A stretch of DNA of 64,000 nucleotides from positions 1-64,000 of the forward strand of contig ARYC01000459.1 of NCBI GenBank assembly GCA_000711775.1, written 5' to 3'. The DNA is from Oxytricha trifallax (Eukaryota; Ciliophora; Spirotrichea; Sporadotrichida; Oxytrichidae). Both the position numbers and the translations under genes were made by a program. Each line of letters starts with the position of its first letter. The stretch's first letter is position 1. The notes under the pieces are model-generated. The model did no database searches. It was not told the DNA's origin and saw only the letters and a list, made by a program, of their open reading frames with translations. This document shows, in pieces, positions 45,140 to 56,713 of the stretch.

Positions 45140-45255
45140 GGTAAAATATCTGCTAAAATTTATCTAATGATAATGAATTTCATTTGATAATTGACCTTAC
45201 AAAGATAATTTTCACCAGAGATCCAGAGACTTTAAGCCCTAAAGATCAATATATA
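45140..45255 (+). CDS. Coding island, possible MDS
   Basis: Reads LFWQNICQNLSNDNEFHLII and DLTKIIFTRDPETLSPKDQY in ciliate code. Natural composition and length of about 40 codons in AT-rich DNA. Family unknown. Confidence 0.4.
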
Positions 45256-45303
45256 TAATAATATAATATATATGTTATAATGAATATTAAAATTTAACCC
45301 TTT

Positions 45304-45306
45304 TAA

Positions 45307-45350
<44 letters not shown>
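45304..45350. repeat. (TA)n microsatellite
   Basis: About 20 TA units, uninterrupted, followed by AAATAAATATAAT. Confidence 0.85.
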
Positions 45351-45356
<6 letters not shown>

Positions 45357-47159
45357 TAATGCGTTTTTTCAAGCATACTACATATAAAAGTCAGTTTTTG
45401 ATTGTTTCTTAATTAAAATAATTATTGTCAAATCTTATTTCTAGTTAAATATGGTAGATAAATTTGAGTATTATTGAGTATATTATTTTCGAATAGATGA
45501 TTTCAAAATAAAATATTGCCTAATAAGAATAATTAAAAAATGAAAACTTAAGGTAAATAAAGAACAAAATTATATTATTTTAAGGTTGATAGATGAAAAA
45601 TATGATAATTTAAGGAAAAATGAAAAAATTTATTGAAGGTAATTTACCCTATTTTTAAAAATGAGGATTAAAACGCTTCTCTATATTTTTTATGCTTATC
45701 AATTATAAAAGGATATCATAGAACTATTTTTAATATAAATCTAATAATTTAAATAACAGAAGGAAATTAACAGAAATATGTTGTATAATATATATTGAAT
45801 TTTTTATAATTACAAATTACATAGCTTCTATAACTTTTTTTCCTTTTATTATTAAAAAAAGGATTTAATGATTTAAAATTAAATTTAATATTATAAGTTA
45901 TTACATACTTAAAATTAAATAATAAGGCATTACAGTGGATTAAAATTTTTTTATTTTTCTGATACTATATTTTATGAATCATTCTTGCTTCTTTCCTAAT
46001 TTAAAAATTTTCTTTCAGACGTATACAATTAACTCTCCTAAAACTAATTTTGAGTCTTTTAACAATTTATATTTCACTTTTAATATGAATCAATAAATCT
46101 CTTTATTTTAAGGCAAACTTTTAACCATGAAGTCAAAAGCTCATATATTGTTTATAAACTTACCTATATGGGATAAATTTTACTACAAAACCAATTTATA
46201 TTTAAATGTTGTCAACTGAATATAAAAATTATTAAATAATTCACAATTAATAATTTACTTCGTTCTTATTCACACAATAGAATTTCTTGTTCTAATTTAT
46301 TGGTTTATAAAAAAAAAGAAAAGTTTAAATGTTATAAACTAATATAATTAATATTATAATATTAGATTTTAAAATAAAAGTAAATGAAAACAGCAGTATT
46401 TCAGACTGTTTATTCTTCTAAAAACAGTTAGCACTTTATATAGGAATTTTAAGTTAACACATAAAATGTATATAGATAAAATTTCTATTGATCTTTTCGC
46501 TATAGCCAATATTATTTAGAAATTTATCTTAAATAATTTCTTAAACTATTTATTTTCAAATCAGAACTCAATTTAAATACATGTTCAAACTATAATACAT
46601 TTAAGTAAATTGAAAAAAAAATTCTAAATAAAAACTTTTTCAGCAATAATATATGATGTTTGTTAGTCACTAAGAAATTATCTCTGAAATATTATTAATT
46701 TTAAATAATAATAGATAAAACCCCATGTTTTAATAAAGACAAAAGATAGGGGGTTAAGAACAATTAATTAAAAATTAAATTATAATTGGCTGAAATTATA
46801 TATAATTAGGTTAATATTAATTTAACACACCCTGATTGGTTTATTTTATAAGGACAATTAATCGAGCCAATAGTTTTAATAATTAACCCAAACATTTATA
46901 ATTTACGCCAATAAAATCTTTCTTTATATTTGTTTGTTCTTAATTGACTAACGGGGCTTTATGCATTCTATATAATAAAATATTATTTTTATTATACGAG
47001 TTTTTTAAATAATGGAATAAAAAAATAAATTACTTAAAATACAAAACACATTTATTTACTAATAGTTAAGTTACTATAAACATTCTAATCATTTGTGAAT
47101 GTTGAAAGAATTTTGGAGATTATGAGATTTTACATTTTAGAATATTAAATCCAGCACAA

Positions 47160-47240
47160 TATAAACCCCCAAAACCCCTTAATTAGGCGTCTAAGTCATT
47201 TTATTTGTATGACAACTTAGGGTAATTTTTAGGCTATTTA
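47160..47240. repeat. Solo C4A4C4 terminal repeat of TBE type
   Basis: CCCCCAAAACCCCTTAATTAGG at 47166, then GACAACTTAGGGTAATTT, the pattern of TBE ends (CCCCAAAACGCCTTAATGAGG...TTAGGG). I find no partner in inverse orientation within the next kilobases, so this is a solo or decayed end. Confidence 0.55.
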
Positions 47241-47500
47241 ATAAAAATAATTTCACGCTAATCAAACGATTTTTATTGCTCTTTTTTGTACCTCATGAAT
47301 CTTGCACTCTTAAGTGGCTAAGGCATGTCTTCTATTGTTACATAGGATAGTTAGAGGCTTTATGATTATTATCTCTACTTATTTTCTAATTTTTTCGCAT
47401 TAATCTTATTTACAAATATATAAGCTTATAAGCAAAATTAATTAATTGATTTCCATGGTTAGTGCAAAAGTAGACACTCTTTCCATATAAATATTTAATA

Positions 47501-47910
47501 TTGTAGAAATACATTTGAATTTGGAAAATTAATTATAATTAAATTAAATATAAATCAAAATCGTGGCAGTTAAAAAAATTTAACGATCTTGGGCTCATTT
47601 GATAGAGAATTCAAAATAAGCTGGACTTTACTATTGGCGGTACTATTTTATCGCATCCCTGGAGCGAGATAACTCGACTTTAATGTGAGATATAATTTAA
47701 TGAATTTAGATGAGTTTAATTAAAGTCGAGTTATCTCGCTCTAGGGATGCGATAAAATAGTACCGCCAATAGTAAAGTCCAGCTAATTTTGAATTCTCTA
47801 TCGAATGAGCCCAAGATCGTTTAAATTGGCCAACTTTAACTGCCACGATTTTGATTTATATTTAATTTAATTATAATTTATTTTCCAAATTCAAATGTAT
47901 TTCTACAATA
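47501..47910. mobile_element. Palindromic element, family B copy 3
   Basis: Ends TTGTAGAAATACATTTG and CAAATGTATTTCTACAA flanked by TA. Inner arms share TTGGCGGTACTATTTTATCG with copies 1 and 2, with the loop orientation reversed relative to copy 1. The left arm lacks a few bases (GTTAAAAAAATTTAACG) compared with the right. Confidence 0.85.
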
Positions 47911-48138
47911 TTATAGTAGCAACTGCACATATATCACACTAAACAAAGCCATTTTGTACACTTCTCTCTGATTGGATTGAATTCTCAGGTGCGAAGAAGT
48001 TCATTTATTTACAAAAATAACTTGATAATTTAATATGAAATCAATTAAAAATAATTACAAAGGGAAAAATGTTTAAGTTAAAGATCCAGAGTAACTCATT
48101 AAAAATGTAAGTAACAAAAACAGATCTCAATTTTATTA

Positions 48139-48215
48139 TTTTATAGGGGCTGCAACTGGTAAGAAAAGTGGTGGTAAAAGATGAGCACTTCAAAAAGCAA
48201 CTGAGAAAAAATGGT
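48139..48215 (+). CDS. Possible MDS (GAATGKKSGGKR)
   Basis: Reads GAATGKKSGGKR, then a TGA, then ALQKATEKKW. GC-richer than its surroundings. In the ciliate code TGA stops here, so either this is a gene end with an extremely basic C-terminus or the two parts lie in different segments. Confidence 0.3.
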
Positions 48216-48654
48216 GAGGTGTACTCAATTATACAAATGGTGATATTTTATAATCAATATGGAATACAATTAAACTTTTTTAAAATATTAACACTTGTAT
48301 ATTGGCTAATTGTTTTTCATTTATTATTGATCGAATTCTTATAATCATCAATTTAGAAATTATTCATCTTAAATCTTAAATGAAATTGATGACATCTTAT
48401 TCTAAAGAACAGTGTTTTAACATAAAATTTTCAGACTTCAACCTCTCAAAACAAGTTTTTTCAACTCCTTGGCAATTTTAATCATATCTTATAGTATATC
48501 ATGCAAATCATAAGGGCATTTGTAATAATATAGATAACTGTAAAAGAATCAAAACACAGTTTACTATAAAATGGCGATGTAAAATCAATTACTAATTTCA
48601 CAATGTTTAAATTCTTGAAATATATACCATTTCTCCTATTAGTATTAACTTAAT

Positions 48655-48870
48655 TATATTGAGAGATGAGATTGCCAGGAAACTTGTTATGGACATCAAG
48701 TGCAAAGTGTTCCAAAACATTTTAAATTCTATGAATCACAGAGGTAGTAAATATGAACTAAGAGAATATTTTGTTTCATCCAGGATTCCTTCAAGAACCA
48801 GTTAAAATGCAAAACAATTAGGAAGTAAAGATACCTAACAGTTAATAGCTTTTTATTTAAAAACTTTGAT
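48655..48870 (+). CDS. Coding island, possible MDS of an unknown gene
   Basis: Reads RDEIARKLVMDIKCKVFQNI, LNSMNHRGSKYELREYFVSS, RIPSRTSQNAKQLGSKDTQQ and LIAFYLKTLILLHKLI with TAA as Gln. Basic, helix-like; no domain recognised. Flanks are AT-rich. Confidence 0.45.
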
Positions 48871-49174
48871 ATTGTTGCATAAATTAATACTAGTGTGACT
48901 TAGTTTATATTTATACTTGTACCAACCTAAACTTAAGCAGTTAATATTTATATTTTACTTCATAAATATTCTCTTAATTTCTCTAATTTCTATATCAAAT
49001 ATTTTAGAAATTGGTCTCATTTTCTACTTTAAATCAATAAGAACCTAAAATACTCTAAAAATCGAATTACTAAAACATCTATAAAATATAAGGGATTTTT
49101 ATAATGACATGTAATTTATTGAATTGTATCCATAATATGTGATTTATGATAGCTTCATAAAATCTTTGGATATA

Positions 49175-50136
49175 AATATCTGTTCTGACCGAGGCACCCT
49201 CCCCATTCAGCCAAGACCACCCTCCTCAACCAAGATCCCCTCCCCCCTCAAACAGAGAATCTCCTTATATCTCACTTTTATTGTAATTTTTGGATGAATT
49301 TATTTTTACTCAAAATAAATTTCTTGCCTTTCGGGCAGATATTACTATTTAAAATACTATTTTATAAGTTCCACTACGTCCGTCTACTTTATTTTAGAAC
49401 ATGCACCCATAGGGAAGTATATATTATAGGCTTTAATTTTGACTATCATGAGTAATAATATGATTTCATTGATAGACATAAAGTTGAATTAAACATTTCT
49501 TATAACTTAAATCACTTACACTCTACTATATAGTAGAAATAAATATAATAATTTTTCCTATAATTTTTCGCTTCATTTAATTATAAATACTTTTATTATT
49601 ATTATTACTTTATTTAGTTAATTACTAATAAAATCTTATTTTATAAGCTTAGTTTATTGAAAAGTTAAAGAAAATTTCTTATGCTTAAGATTACAATTAA
49701 AATATATAAATGAATAAAATAAGATTTTATTAGAAATTAACTAAATAAAGTAATAATAATAATAAAAGTATTTATAATTAAATGAAGCGAAAAATTATAG
49801 GAAAAATTATTATATTTATTTCTACTATATAGTAGAGTGTAAGTGATTTAAGTTATAAGAAATGTTTAATTCAACTTTATGTCTATCAATGAAATCATAT
49901 TATTACTCATGATAGTCAAAATTAAAGCCTATAATATATACTTCCCTATGGGTGCATGTTCTAAAATAAAGTAGACGGACGTAGTGGAACTTATAAAATA
50001 GTATTTTAAATAGTAATATCTGCCCGAAAGGCAAGAAATTTATTTTGAGTAAAAATAAATTCAAGAAAAAATTACAATAAAAGTGAGAGATAAGGAGATT
50101 CTCTGTTTGAGGGGGGTCTCGGTCAGAACAAATATC
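49175..50136. mobile_element. Palindromic fold-back element, family A copy 4
   Basis: Ends ATATCTGTTCTGACCGAG and CTCGGTCAGAACAAATATC. Arms of about 450 bp are nearly identical and share TCCACTACGTCCGTCTACTT with copy 3, but the centre has only AT-rich sequence and no captured fragment. The C-rich tract near the left end is longer than its right counterpart. Confidence 0.85.
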
Positions 50137-50929
50137 AAATAAATTATAAAATTATTCAAATAATATTATTACAAAACTATCTTTTACTAAGTGCATTTAA
50201 CCTTCTGTGAGTTTATTCTAATAATTAAAGCGAGAAAATCTATAATATGAGGATTTAAAGGGTTAATGATTATTAATAAGTAATTTATTAAATAGTCTTA
50301 ACTTAAATTTTAGATTTATTAAAAAATTCTAATTATTATTATTAATTGATTACGATTAATATTTTAAATATGTGAATTACTGCATTTTCAGATTAAATTT
50401 CTAATTTAAAATTTCAAATAGATTATAATAATTAGTATTGAGTTGTTTTGTATATTCTTGATACATTATTTTTTCCTAAATGGAAGTTAATTAAGTTAGA
50501 GATAAAATACTTTAAATTTTCTAAATAAAAACTATTTCTATTTCTATTAAAAAAATCCCCTTGTAGATACTCTCTGTATAATTTAAATTACTACATTAAT
50601 TAAAAAAAAAGTTTTATTACCTAAGAATTATGTATAATTATATAACAAATTTTGCTCTTTATCTTCAACTAATTATTCATGAATTCAACTACTTTTAAAT
50701 AAATACAGAAAGTTAAAAATAATTTTTGAAAAATAAATCAAATAATTTCTCCAAATACTCTCAAAAATTTAACAAGCTAAGTCATATAAAGTTTAATGTT
50801 CCTAAACCCATATAAGAGAAGCGATGAGATCCAAAAAATTTAGTTCTACTCAATCTATAAGCAAAGAATTAAAATAAAACAAAGAATAATTTTCGATTTT
50901 TTTTTTTCATTTAAAATTTATGAACTAAC

Positions 50930-51100
50930 AATCAAAAGAATTATAAATCATAATTCCTAAAAAGATGAGAATGATTTAATTTAGCTTGCTTAAGATGTAC
51001 AGAATATTACAGACCCTAAATATATCATTAAGAAAATACAGGATGTTGATGGAGATGATGATGACGAATATGAATATTTTTAAAATGATACCAATATTTT
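50930..51100 (+). CDS. Acidic coding island next to a perfect palindrome
   Basis: Reads NQQSKELQIIIPKKDENDLI, QLAQDVQNITDPKYIIKKIQ and DVDGDDDDEYEYFQNDTNIF with TAA/TAG as Gln. Acidic tract DGDDDDEYEYF near the end. The frame runs into the left arm of the 51.1-51.7 kb palindrome. Confidence 0.5.
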
Positions 51101-51710
51101 TTGGAAAACCTAAGTCGGTGCCAAATTTTTCTCACAAAAACATCAAAATCTTAAGTCAATGCATTTTTAATATTTACTTCTATATTCAAATCTAGTCTTT
51201 ACCTCCATAAAAAAATCATTTTTATTAAAAACTCACTTCTTTGTTTTTAAATCGTACTCTTCATGACATCATGATCATGATGGGAGACGGTTTTACTTTT
51301 ATAATATTATGTTGTTATTACAATAGAAATCTCCCTGGTCCTGATATTTGTTATAATAAAGAAAATTTTAATAGTTTTAATGATATTATCGTCTTCAAAT
51401 TATTTTATATATTATTTAAAATATCATTAAAACTATTAAAATTTTCTTTATTATAACAAATATCAGGACCAGGGAGATTTCTATTGTAATAACAACATAA
51501 TATTATAAAAGTAAAACCGTCTCCCATCATGATCATGATGTCATGAAGAGTACGATTTAAAAACAAAGAAGTGAGTTTTTAATAAAAATGATTTTTTTAT
51601 GGAGGTAAAGACTAGATTTGAATATAGAAGTAAATATTAAAAATGCATTGACTTAAGATTTTGATGTTTTTGTGAGAAAAATTTGGCACCGACTTAGGTT
51701 TTCCAAAAAA
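51095..51710. repeat. Near-perfect 616-bp palindrome
   Basis: From TTTTTTGGAAAACCTAAGTC to GACTTAGGTTTTCCAAAAAA the two halves are complementary with almost no mismatch and no loop (centre near 51403). The arms contain CTCCCTGGTCCTGATATTTG and CATGATCATGATGGGAGACG. The ends do not match families A or B and I see no clear target duplication. It may be a fold-back element or an inverted duplication of local DNA. Confidence 0.8.
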
Positions 51711-52469
51711 AATTATTAATAATAGTTCATTCCTGTATATATCAATAATTTCATGTAAATTAAATAAATTTCTATATTTTAGATTTACATTCTTTCAAGT
51801 AAATCTTTAATTAAAAGATTTATTAATATTTTCTTAAAAACAAATATTACTTTTTTTCTGAATTTCTTTAATTTTAAAATTTATCTAGTTTATTTTATTA
51901 TGATTTAAGAAAAAAATAATTAATTAATATTATAAATAAAATGTACTATTAATTAATTTTCTATTTTACTTCTTCTGAAAACACGTAATTTATATTCTTA
52001 AAAATTTAGAGTCATAATTATATGAAAATATACTTTCGTCTTGTTTGTTAAATATTATTTTATATTAAACTATAATTATTTAATAAAATTTATTATGTCT
52101 TAAACTTAAGTTAAAGGCTATTTTTAATATATATTTAATATTAATGAAATTATTGTATTTTTGAATTTTATTTATCAAAATTATTTAAAATTGTCCACAA
52201 TAAAATAATATTGTATATATGTCAAGTCATTTATTTTTTTAAAAAAATATAAAGTAACCTATAGTATATACAATTTATAATTATGACAAAAAATATTTAA
52301 TTTATTTTTATAAATCTCTCATATTTAAAATTTTGGGATTAATAATATATTTATCATGAAAATTTAATTAAAAAATATATATAAAATAAATAGATCTTTC
52401 TAAAAGCTATGATTGAAAAATAATAGATTTTTAAATTTAAAGGAAAAAAAATTATTTAATTTTTTATTT

Positions 52470-52552
52470 ACATGAAAGTGCAAATGACAACAGCAATAGT
52501 AATGATGATAATGAAGAATTGAAGGAAGATTCAAATAGTGAAGATGGTTAAT
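52470..52552 (+). CDS. Short acidic coding island, possible MDS
   Basis: Reads HESANDNSNSNDDNEELKED and SNSEDG in ciliate code, an Asn/Ser/Asp/Glu-rich linker distinct from the surrounding A/T. It could belong with the other acidic islands of this region. Confidence 0.35.
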
Positions 52553-52621
52553 TTTTAAATAAAATATTTCAATGCATATATTCTTATTTGTAATTTTTAA
52601 ATTATTCCTTTGCAATTTATA

Positions 52622-53510
52622 ATTTTAATTATAAATTCGATTTTGGACAATAAATGATGATTATATTTTTTTAATTATATCAAATTCGTAGCAGATAAAT
52701 TGGCCAATTTAAACGATCTTGAATATATTTTATAAGGAATTCAAAATTAGCTTTCATTTGCTATTGGAAAATTCTAAATTATCTCATCGAGGAACAAATT
52801 AATTTTGCTTCAATCAAACCCCAAAACCCCTTCAGACGTTTTATAATTTTTTTCATTGATGATGGTAATTTTGAGGTTTAGGGTTTATATTAGTTTGGTT
52901 GAATCACCTTCACTCAAACAATAAAAAATGTAAAAGATTTTTATGATCATTTTTTTAAACATAATAAACTTATAAATTCTCATATTCAGAGTTATATAAC
53001 TACATTTTAATAAAAAAATAACTTTGATTTAATCACATTTCATCTTCACATTATTTTTATAAGTTATCAAATTAAACTAATCTTTAATATGAAATTAGAT
53101 GAATAGTTTAGTCCCTAAGAATTATAAGAAGAGGCTTTCATAAAATTTAGCTATTTTAATTAAATAAGAAAAGCAAAATATTAATGTACTAAGATTTTAA
53201 TTTTCCTTGTAGAATAATTTCTACATAACATTTAAGAAGATGTAGTGAAAAAAAAGAATGAAAATCTCAACGATGAAAAATAAAAATTATATCTAATAAC
53301 ATTTATGAAATTATCAAAACAAATCCCTAATCCCCATCAATTGTAAACTTAATTTACTACTTAAGAGTTCTTTGAGTTTTGAATGCCAGGGTGTCATATA
53401 ATGAACTAAATGGCATTCAATTAATGTCGAGTTATATTACACTAATGATGAAATGAAATAATACCGCCAATAGCAAGTCCAATTAGTTTTTTATAAAATA
53501 ATTTTATTAT
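52622..53510. mobile_element. Decayed family B palindrome split by a small C4A4-ended element
   Basis: The left half (GTAGCAGATAAATTGGCCAA, GGAATTCAAAATTAGC; 52685-52800) and the right half (ATGTCGAGTTATATTACAC, TACCGCCAATAGCAAG; 53420-53490) are the two arms of one family B element. Between them lies a separate 0.57-kb element with C4A4 ends, showing nested insertion. Confidence 0.6.
52817..53384. mobile_element. Non-autonomous TBE-like element (0.57 kb)
   Basis: The left end is CCCCAAAACCCCTTCAGACG with subterminal GAGGTTTAGGGTTTAT; the right side has AATCCCTAATCCCCATC and a diverged end (CTTTGAGTTTTG). No gene. Interior blocks TAGCTATTTTAATTAAATAAG and TTTTCCTTGTAGAATAATTT match 61840-61910 of the element at 60.9 kb, so both are one MITE-like family. 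Confidence 0.65.
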
Positions 53511-53511
53511 T

Positions 53512-55055
53512 ATATATAACACTAAACAAAATATTAGTTTAACCTTTTGGGAGTGGGGGGGGGCTTTCCTGCCCGTTGCAATTTCCCGCTCCCTAATGAA
53601 GTTCCTGCTCCCATAATTTAATTTTATATTTTTTGGCATTTAAAAAAATAGAAAGATATAAATTTCAATTTAAATTACCATTACCATTTCAAACAAGTTT
53701 TTATAATATAAAACTTTTAAGGAAAATTATAATTCTTTGTCAAAATATGTATTGAAAAGAAAGTTAAACCGCTTGGTTTTTATTATAAATTGATGTGATT
53801 TTAATTATAAATTGATGTGATTTTAATTAATATTTGAATTTTTTTATCATTAAAGAAATTATGCTGTTTGCTAGATTATAAATAATTATATCCTCTTTGA
53901 TAATAAAGATTTATAGAAATTTATAAAATTTACCTATATTATATGTATTGGGCAGGAAACTTCTCCCTCCTTTTAATTATTAAAAAATTTTTATATATTA
54001 AATATATAAAATATATTTTATTTTCTCATTGTTGTAAATAAATTTTATATTATTAAATAAAGTTGGATCTGAATAAGATAACAATATTTTTGAATATTTA
54101 AAAAATTTAATTTTCCCTTGATATATTTTTGGTAAATATGCTTATTTATATAAAACAATATAATTGTCAATAATTCATTAATTTTTATTATTATAATCAA
54201 TTATTTTGAAATTTAAAAATATAAAAAAAAGTTGTTTTTTAATAGCGGTAATAATTTGGAATAGAAAATTCATGAAGAAGAACCAAATTAATAAGAAAAT
54301 TTTTTTTTTTTCGTATTTAATTTAAAAAAAATTGCTTATATTTATTATATTTCTTTCAAAATTAAAGTCGAATCATATCATCTAATATTTAATTCAACTT
54401 ATTTTACAAATTTAATCGTTATAAACTACAAAACAAGTGATTAGATTATATTTTAATTAAAATAAATAATTTTATACTTATACATAATATGTTTATAAAT
54501 ACTTTAATTAGCGGAAATTTTCATTTTTCTAAGTTCAGTCTAAATTAATTTCAAAATTCCATCAATTATTTATAAGTCTTTCAAATTTTTTTTATTTATA
54601 AAATATACTGTTATTTTAGCAGTTGATTCATTTAAAAATTGTTATAATCAAAATTTCTTTTAGTTTTTATTATTTTTTCTTTAAAATTCTGTAAATGTTA
54701 TAAGATTAGTTTGTATTTTATATTTTAGAAATTTTATGTTCATTAAAATACAAGAGCCTGGATTTTTTCTGCTAATTTGCACAGAAAGGCTTAAATTTTA
54801 TGAATAAAAATATATTTTCCTTAAATATCAAATTTTAAATTTTGTATTAAAATAATAAACTAAAAATTAACACAGTTTAAATTTAAAATCTTGAACTATA
54901 TTTTTAACTAGCAAATAATAATTCATTAGTAGGCAAACTAATATATATTTTTATTTAAAAAAATACTAATATTAAAAATTGATTATAATTTATTATAGTT
55001 TATAAAAAAATTCATAATTTCATATGTCATTTTTTTAATTTTAATAAATGATAAG
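53512..55055. other. AT-rich spacer
   Basis: No confident gene. It holds a short G-rich run at 53548-53566, a GGGCAGGAAACTTCTCCC word at 53951 resembling the 55.3-kb element ends, a 22-bp direct repeat at 53781-53825, and a possible tiny coding patch near 54750 (IKIQEPGFFLLICTERLKF). Confidence 0.45.
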
Positions 55056-55059
55056 CATT

Positions 55060-55245
55060 ATAATATGTGCTGCTTTATCCTTCAGTATCTAGAGGATGAG
55101 TTCATTAAGGTCAGAAAGACTAAATAAGAACGTTTTATGAAATTCGTCATTAAAGCTCTAAGTCATTATATCGATAATATTTAAAGAGAACCTTTAATTG
55201 CTTAAGGACTCTTGAAATAAATTATCAAAATGATGGTTGATTATT
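55060..55245 (+). CDS. Coding island, possible MDS of an unknown gene
   Basis: Reads CCFILQYLEDEFIKVRKTKQ, ERFMKFVIKALSHYIDNIQR and EPLIAQGLLKQIIKMMVDYQ with in-frame TAA as Gln. Helix-rich and evenly charged, clearly protein-like. No family recognised. Confidence 0.5.
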
Positions 55246-55278
55246 AATAATTCAATATAATATAAAATATATATATAT

Positions 55279-55791
55279 AAGAATTTGGGGGGGAAGTTTC
55301 CTGCACTCGAGGAAGTTTCCTGTACTGTTTTTTCTTTATGTTAAATTTAATAAATTTTACATAAATAAATAAATTTAATATTTTTTATGACCCATTAAGT
55401 ATTATGCATATTATTCATCATTGAAGTAGCTCAAGAAAATATAGTCTAACATTATATAGGGATGGTAAGAAAAAGATAAATTGAATAAGAAATACACTAA
55501 CAATTGGATTTATTATTTGGAATTACTATAGTAAAGCAATATTATATTTAAAAGAAAGAACCTAAAAATGTTAGATTAAAAATGTCAAAGTTTTTGGTAT
55601 CTGGAGTTAGATATTGACTATTGATTATTAAATTAAAGTATAATTATAACAATTAAATTAGTCCTGTAGTTAGTTAATAGTTGTTATAAAGAATAATTTA
55701 TTTTAAAATAATTATAAAAAGTGCAGGAAACTTCCCTAAAATTTTTTTTTATCATAAACCAGTGCAGGAAACTTCCCCCCCCAAGAATTTA
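55279..55791. mobile_element. Small element with GGGGGGGAAGTTTCCTGCACT ends
   Basis: Terminal inverted repeats GGGGGGGAAGTTTCCTGCAC at 55286 and its complement at 55761-55783. Each end has a second tandem copy of GGAAGTTTCCTG (55310 and 55723). AGAATTT on both outer sides is a likely 7-bp target duplication. Interior AT-rich without a gene. Single related words occur at 5.8, 15.9 and 53.95 kb. Confidence 0.7.
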
Positions 55792-56269
55792 GTTTCGTAT
55801 TTATAAAATAAAAATTTAAAGATGCTAGTTTGATAAATATGTATTCAATATAAATTTTTAGGAAAAAATTAAATTTTTAAGCATTTTTTCCTCAATTTCA
55901 CATTTAATAATATCTATAAATTAATAAAATAAAAGATTTTTATAAATTAAATTATAGGCAAAATATTTTAACAATAGTACGGAGGAATTCAAATTTTTAC
56001 TTGCGAAATAATATTAATAAATATGTAAGTTTTGTTGAAATTTGCAAATTAAATTTATTTAAAATTAAAAAATGCAAATCTTAATTTTTTACTTCTTTTT
56101 AATATCATAATACATATATTTTTTAAAAACATGTAATAAATATTTCGAGTTTTATGTTCATCTTGGATAATCTTAAACTACTTTTCAAATGTAATAAATC
56201 CAAAATCCTTTATTTATAAGTTTGTAATTTTACTTGTGTGTATATATGGGGAACTGTTTGAACTTAATG

Positions 56270-56590
56270 AATGTTAGTGATATTAGTCAAAATAATTGTT
56301 TGCTTTTATTTTTCTAAATCTCTATCTTAGTTCTAAGTAATGTATCGAGTATACCGTCGAATGATTATCTAAGATATGTTGTAGCTCTTAAAAATATTAT
56401 CTCAACATTATTCATATTTTCATGTACCTAATACTTTAGCTAAGTCACTAGCTCTTAAGTTATTACTATATTGAAATCAATAATTACTTTTTCCAAAGGA
56501 CAGAAATATAACTTAATTTTTTCTGGCTTATATTTTCTGTGAACTTACCCAGGAGCTCTTTCACACATTCAGTCATTTCTGTGAGCATCT
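56270..56590 (-). pseudogene. Remnant of an older TBE kinase gene
   Basis: Minus strand: HRKYKPEKIKLYFCPLEKVI and IDFNIVITQELVTQLKYQVH. HR.(Y/L)KPE.I.L followed by VIIDFN equals HRDLKPQNIVIN...IIDIN of the adjacent TBE. It abuts the left end of the 56.6-kb TBE, so that element landed in or beside an older, decayed TBE. Confidence 0.6.
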
Positions 56591-56713
56591 CATTCAAAAC
56601 CCCGAAAACCCTTAATGAGGTTGATAAGTGCTTTGATTTGTAGGGAATTAGTTAGGGTTTGGGGTTATTAATAGGTTTTAATGTGAAATTTATTGTAAAT
56701 GTATTTTATTTTT

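Noticed and set aside
51241-51456. Open frame of 71 codons
   Set aside because: Lies wholly in the arms of the 51.1-51.7 kb palindrome; the openness reflects repeat sequence, not a gene.
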